This document shows positions 30,497-33,491 of a stretch of DNA of 33,491 bases, piece by piece. This DNA comes from Fibrobacteria bacterium GUT307 (lineage in GTDB: Bacteria; Fibrobacterota; Fibrobacteria; Fibrobacterales; Fibrobacteraceae). Numbering within the stretch: the first letter of the stretch is position 1; each line of letters starts with the position of its first letter. Both the position numbers and the translations under genes were made by a program. The stretch lies in assembly GCA_001462235.1 (NCBI GenBank), contig LIUI01000083.1, forward strand, positions 1 through 33,491. The letters are read 5' to 3'. Under the pieces are notes generated by a model. The model was not told the DNA's origin and did not search any database. It worked only from the letters and a program-made list of their open reading frames with translations.

Positions 30497-32245
30497 TTAA
30501 TATGCCCTCTCTAAGGCTTCAATCACATCATCTGCTGTTAGAAGCTCTGGCAGCAAAATAGCATCCCCGTGTGAAGTAAGCAGCAAATCAAAGGGAACCC
30601 CGCCACGCCCGTATTTTTCAAAAAATTTCAACGCTTCGGAATTTGAGTTGGTATAATCCGCTCGCATTTTAATTATGGGTTTTTCGGCGAATAACTCTTT
30701 AATCTTCTCGTTTTCAAATGTTACTTTTTCATTCACCTTGCATGTAATGCACCAGTCTGCAGAGCCATTTACCCAAACAGCCAAACCTTCGCTCTGTAAA
30801 CTATCCAATTTTTTCACGGAAAAAGAAACCCACTCCGTTTCTTCGGAGCCAACCTGGGTAAAACCTGGCGGGCTAATCCATAATTTCCATGAGAACGCGC
30901 AGAGAAAAATAAAAATAAACCATAGCAGAGCAAACCGCCACCAAGGTTTTCCCGGCTTTGCAAGCATACCAGAAAGCCATGCAAAAAAGCCCGCTGTGCA
31001 TAAAAGCAACCCAAGTTTCACAGAAGCATCAATCCCCGTTTGTTTGCAAAAAATCCAAAACAGCCACACAACGGTGAGCAAAAGCGGGAAACCCAAAAAT
31101 TGCTTTAATACAAGCATCCAATGCCCGGGGCGGGGAAGTTTTTTTGTCCATTGTGGAAATATGCTGAGTGTTAAATACGGGGTGGCCATTCCTATTGCAA
31201 GGGCAGCGAAAATTGCAAACAATTCACCGGTTGATGCCGCAAAAGCAAAACCCACAGCCGTGCCTAAAAAAGGCGCAGAACAAGGCGTGGACAAAAGCAC
31301 AAGCAAAATTCCGTAGGCAAAAGCTCCGCCAAAACCACCTTTCTTTGAGTGCCTTTCCCAAACGTGAAGCAAATTGCCTGGCATCCAAATATCAAAAACA
31401 CCCCAAAGGCTCAAAGCAAAAATCGCAATGCACAAAGCCATAGCTGCTGTGTATGCAGGGTATTGAAACTGAAATCCCCACCCAACAGCATTCCCAGTTA
31501 AACGAATAACAACAATGGCTGTCGCAATAACAAAAAAGGAGAAGCATATCCCGCCCGTTGTAGCAATTCCCCACTCAAGCGTACGGCGTCTTGATTCCCC
31601 TGATTTTTTCATCAAGTCAAAAATTTTAAGAAACAGAACTGGTAGCACGCACGGCATAACATTCAAAAGCAAACCGCCGAGCATTGCCAACAAAACATAT
31701 ATAAAAAATGAATTTTCGCTATTATTTAAGTTGGAGTTTTTTTTTTCGTTTTGCAACAAACTGGCTTCGCCTGTGCCTGCGTTAAAGGATACCTCTATTG
31801 TTTTTGGGGCTAAGCATATATTGGAGCAGGCTTGGTAGGTGAATTTGAGTTTTACATCGTAAGGGTTGCTGTTCTTTTGCATATTTTTTATAGGCAAGCT
31901 AACCACAAAGGAATCTTGCAGCAAAAATAAATCCAGATTCAAAACTTCATTGTACATCTTAAAAGGTTCGGGCCACAAGGTGGAGTCAAATTCAATGCCT
32001 TCTGCAATGGTCTCTATATTGCTCGGAACCAAAAATTCGTCTGGAACATTGTTTGAGTTTATGTGCCAGCCTTGCGGTATAATCACTTTGAGATAAAGGG
32101 TATCACCGACTTTTGGAAATTCCTGTGAATAGAACAATTCCGTTTTTGGTTTTTCCATATTGTTTAGGGAAACAACGGATAATTCCTGAGAATGAACCGC
32201 CAGGGTAAGGAAGAAAATAGCCAGTATATGTAAAAACGCACTCAC
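30497..32245 (-). CDS. dsbD: Thiol:disulfide interchange protein DsbD
   Basis: DsbD carries electrons from cytosolic thioredoxin across the inner membrane to periplasmic thiol systems. The 582 residues include a signal peptide, an N-terminal immunoglobulin-like domain with the Cys pair CSNIC (about 140-144), a membrane domain of about eight helices with the two redox Cys in MPCVLPVLFL and STPCSAPFLG, and a C-terminal thioredoxin domain with WCITCK. All three redox modules expected for full-length DsbD are present. The start overlaps the stop of the CitE-like gene by four bases (ATGA), so translation is probably coupled. The downstream FKBP isomerase has its own promoter-like element; both act in envelope protein folding. 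Confidence 0.94.
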   Translation of the reverse strand: MSAFLHILAIFFLTLAVHSQELSVVSLNNMEKPKTELFYSQEFPKVGDTLYLKVIIPQGWHINSNNVPDEFLVPSNIETIAEGIEFDSTLWPEPFKMYNEVLNLDLFLLQDSFVVSLPIKNMQKNSNPYDVKLKFTYQACSNICLAPKTIEVSFNAGTGEASLLQNEKKNSNLNNSENSFFIYVLLAMLGGLLLNVMPCVLPVLFLKIFDLMKKSGESRRRTLEWGIATTGGICFSFFVIATAIVVIRLTGNAVGWGFQFQYPAYTAAMALCIAIFALSLWGVFDIWMPGNLLHVWERHSKKGGFGGAFAYGILLVLLSTPCSAPFLGTAVGFAFAASTGELFAIFAALAIGMATPYLTLSIFPQWTKKLPRPGHWMLVLKQFLGFPLLLTVVWLFWIFCKQTGIDASVKLGLLLCTAGFFAWLSGMLAKPGKPWWRFALLWFIFIFLCAFSWKLWISPPGFTQVGSEETEWVSFSVKKLDSLQSEGLAVWVNGSADWCITCKVNEKVTFENEKIKELFAEKPIIKMRADYTNSNSEALKFFEKYGRGGVPFDLLLTSHGDAILLPELLTADDVIEALERAY

Positions 32246-33138
32246 TTAACGGAATCTACTAAATTTTGTGCTAAACGAACCGTCGCTTTATCTATCATTC
32301 TGCCATCCACGGCAACGGCTCCCCGCCCCGGGTTAGCTTTTACGGCATTGAGAATGCGATTTGCCCTTTCTATTTCTTCTTGTGCAGGTGAAAACACTTC
32401 ATTTATAATTTCTATTTGGCTTGGATGAATAGCCCATTTGCCGTCAAAGCCAAGCGCGCAAGACATTTTTGCGCTTTTGAGCAATCCTTGCAAATCCTGG
32501 AAATTTCCATAGGGGGAATCTATGGCAAGCAGGTTGTGAGCTTTTGCGGTTTGCACGATTTTAGACATTACAAAATGCCACTTATGCCCGGGATAGATTT
32601 CCGAATCGTCTTCGCCGTGGCCACTAATGCTATTTAACCTTGCACCTATGGATGCGCTGTAATCCGCTATTCCAAAAATAAGGGCACGAGTTCTTGGGGC
32701 AGCGGCAATTTTGGAAATATTTTCAACTCCCAGTGCAGACTCAATAGTAGCATCTATAGCAATGGGATTTTGCAAACCGATTTCCAGTTCAACGCCATCC
32801 AGCAGTCTTGAAAGAAAATGCACATCCCCGGCACTATCCACTTTAGGCAACACAATGGAATCAATTTTTGCGCCAACCGCCTGCACAACTTCTATAACAT
32901 CCCTAAAGCAATAAGGAGTATCCACACTATTAACACGCACGGATATACCGCTGCATTTTTTGGATTCAAGAGCTTTAAGCGTTGAGATTACCTGTTCTCT
33001 GGCAGCAAGTTTTGCATCCGGAGGAACGGAATCTTCCAAGTCCAGCATTACTACATCCACGGCAGAGCCAAATGCTTTTGGGTGCATTTTTTGCAAATGC
33101 CCGGGAACAGACAAAGTTGAGCGTTGGCGGGAGAGCAT
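32242..33138 (-). CDS. CitE/HpcH-family CoA-ester lyase (malyl-CoA lyase-like)
   Basis: The 298-residue protein has the HpcH/HpaI aldolase/CitE TIM-barrel pattern: RSTLSVPGHLQKMHPKA at the start, DVVMLDLEDSVPPDAK with acidic metal ligands, ISVRVNSVDTPYC, IVLPKVDSAGD, a helix with IGLQNPIAID, ALIFGIADYSASIG, and the C-terminal GFDGKWAIHPSQIEIINEVFSP that caps the CoA site. It probably cleaves or forms a malyl-CoA, methylmalyl-CoA or citramalyl-CoA type thioester; lone citrate lyase beta is less likely because citD and citF are absent. Co-occurrence with meaB in the same strand block hints at short-chain acyl-CoA metabolism. TTTTCTACCTT ends nine bases before the ATG. Confidence 0.85.
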   Translation of the reverse strand: MLSRQRSTLSVPGHLQKMHPKAFGSAVDVVMLDLEDSVPPDAKLAAREQVISTLKALESKKCSGISVRVNSVDTPYCFRDVIEVVQAVGAKIDSIVLPKVDSAGDVHFLSRLLDGVELEIGLQNPIAIDATIESALGVENISKIAAAPRTRALIFGIADYSASIGARLNSISGHGEDDSEIYPGHKWHFVMSKIVQTAKAHNLLAIDSPYGNFQDLQGLLKSAKMSCALGFDGKWAIHPSQIEIINEVFSPAQEEIERANRILNAVKANPGRGAVAVDGRMIDKATVRLAQNLVDSVK

Positions 33139-33147
33139 AATGGTGTA

Positions 33148-33153
33148 AAGGTA
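33148..33153 (-). promoter_or_regulatory. Promoter-like TTTTCTACCTT before the CitE-like gene
   Basis: TACCTT preceded by TTTTC on the minus strand ends nine bases before the ATG at 33138, identical to the element before nuoD. It probably drives the CitE-dsbD pair. Confidence 0.4.
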
Positions 33154-33178
33154 GAAAATTTAGAGTAGGGAACGTTTC

Positions 33179-33184
33179 TATATT
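33179..33184 (+). promoter_or_regulatory. Promoter-like TTTCTATATT (rightward)
   Basis: TATATT preceded by GTTTC lies 31 bases before the ATG of the small ORF at 33216 and six bases before a GTG at 33191. It is back to back with the CitE promoter-like element. Confidence 0.35.
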
Positions 33185-33215
33185 TCCACAGTGCTCCTAA
33201 AAAACTTTGGAAAAA

Positions 33216-33347
33216 ATGAAAGCAAATCCGTCTGTTTTGCAGAATTTAACGGAAATTTCAAAAGAAGAAATAGAGGAACTTAAAAGAATCATATCAAATT
33301 TAATTCCGGGCTGGGAGCAAACCATTCTGCAAAATTTTATGCGTTAA
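33216..33347 (+). CDS. Small ORF of 43 residues, possibly a gene remnant
   Basis: The ORF encodes an acidic-basic helical segment (TEISKEEIEELKRIISNLI) and ends WEQTILQNFMR. The next frame continues open past its stop with a helix-like stretch (FYALIAKHFPYWKEIR), which could mean a frameshifted longer gene. I recognise no family. It has a promoter-like element upstream and no Shine-Dalgarno. Existence as a real gene is uncertain. The remainder of 33139-33402 holds only the promoter-like sites listed. Confidence 0.3.
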   Translation: MKANPSVLQNLTEISKEEIEELKRIISNLIPGWEQTILQNFMR

Positions 33348-33389
33348 TTGCAAAGCATTTTCCATACTGGAAAGAAATTAGAAATTTTC

Positions 33390-33395
33390 TATTTT
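33390..33395 (+). promoter_or_regulatory. Promoter-like TTTTCTATTTT, leaderless spacing
   Basis: TATTTT preceded by TTTTC ends seven bases before the ATG at 33403, with only a pyrimidine-rich spacer between. Confidence 0.4.
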
Positions 33396-33402
33396 TTCTC
33401 TT

Positions 33403-33491
33403 ATGCCCAAAAAACTCCCTTATGGTCAATCCAACTTTGCAGATTTAATTGAACGCGGCTATGCATACGTGGACAAAACCCGCTATGTTGA
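33403..33491 (+). CDS. AAA-ATPase-like protein, N-terminal fragment (continues beyond window)
   Basis: Only about 29 codons are visible. The sequence MPKKLPYGQSNFADLIER followed by GYAYVDKTRYV is the standard N terminus of the AAA-ATPase-like family with a C-terminal PD-(D/E)XK nuclease-like domain (PF09820 plus DUF1703 type). Whether the rest of the gene is intact cannot be seen. It is a second member of the family whose remnant begins the window. The family is multicopy and its role is unknown. Confidence 0.75.
   Translation, partial: MPKKLPYGQSNFADLIERGYAYVDKTRYV

Noticed and set aside
30675-31316. 213-codon plus-strand ORF opposite dsbD
   Set aside because: It is antisense to the membrane and thioredoxin domains of DsbD, with no recognisable domain or ribosome binding site.
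33191-33286. Short GTG-initiated ORF six bases after TATATT
   Set aside because: The leaderless spacing is right, but the 31-residue product is compositionally unremarkable and overlaps the better ORF at 33216.

Overview
The window looks like chromosomal DNA from a member of the Fibrobacterota or a close relative in the Fibrobacteres-Chlorobi-Bacteroidetes group. This is an inference from three things: a lipoprotein with serine-cluster linkers, a secreted protein whose C-terminal domain opens with a YPNP motif like type IX sorting domains, and AAA-ATPase-like genes of a highly multicopy family at both window ends. Genes are tightly packed, often overlapping by 1 to 4 bases. I see no rRNA, tRNA, CRISPR array, transposase or integrase. 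No gene-free stretch exceeds 300 bases.

Layout. 1-432: C-terminal remnant of an AAA-ATPase-like gene. 496-9670: one long co-directional cluster with an AI-2E/PerM-type permease, nadE, the cell-elongation set mreB-mreC-mreD-PBP2-rodA, a histidinol-phosphatase-type phosphatase and a STAS+DUF2225 protein. 9689-10465: lipoprotein. 10544-11689 (minus): nuoD without other nuo genes, divergent from enolase (11752-13044). 13096-18331: serine-rich lipoprotein, GspE/PilB ATPase and a secreted M6-protease-like protein that has lost its zinc site. 18349-20043: M23-domain protein and monofunctional transglycosylase, both acting on the cell wall. 20040-24505: a compound restriction-modification island. 24532-27450: outer-membrane-type protein with a zinc-peptidase motif, beta-propeller and predicted barrel. 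27476-28648: PRPP synthetase. 28632-33138 (minus): meaB, an FKBP isomerase lipoprotein, dsbD and a CitE/malyl-CoA-lyase-like protein. 33216-33491: a small ORF and the start of another AAA-ATPase-like gene.

The most unusual region is 20040-24620. Two unrelated type II R-M systems sit side by side. System 1 (minus strand) is a C5 methyltransferase with a PLD-type, NgoFVII-like nuclease. System 2 (plus strand) is an M.HhaI-like methyltransferase with a HinP1I/MspI-like nuclease, predicted to act at GCGC. Between them lies a scar made of the first ~100 bp of the downstream gene (copied from its start at 24532) joined directly to the last ~54 bp of vsr (copied from 20392-20444). Both copies are about 90% identical to their intact counterparts. 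Each R-M system is therefore bracketed by the same pair of flanks (vsr tail, then gene start). That is the pattern expected if an R-M cassette circularised and integrated by a single crossover in shared flanks, or inserted with a long target duplication. Next to the scar is a perfect 13-bp inverted repeat forming back-to-back promoter-like elements.

A second theme is a recurrent promoter-like element, TTTTCTAnnTT (core TAnnTT), that usually ends only 6 to 11 bases before the start codon. This suggests that many transcripts here are leaderless or nearly so. Genes with a clear Shine-Dalgarno sequence (enolase, mreB, the serine-rich lipoprotein) carry the element further upstream.
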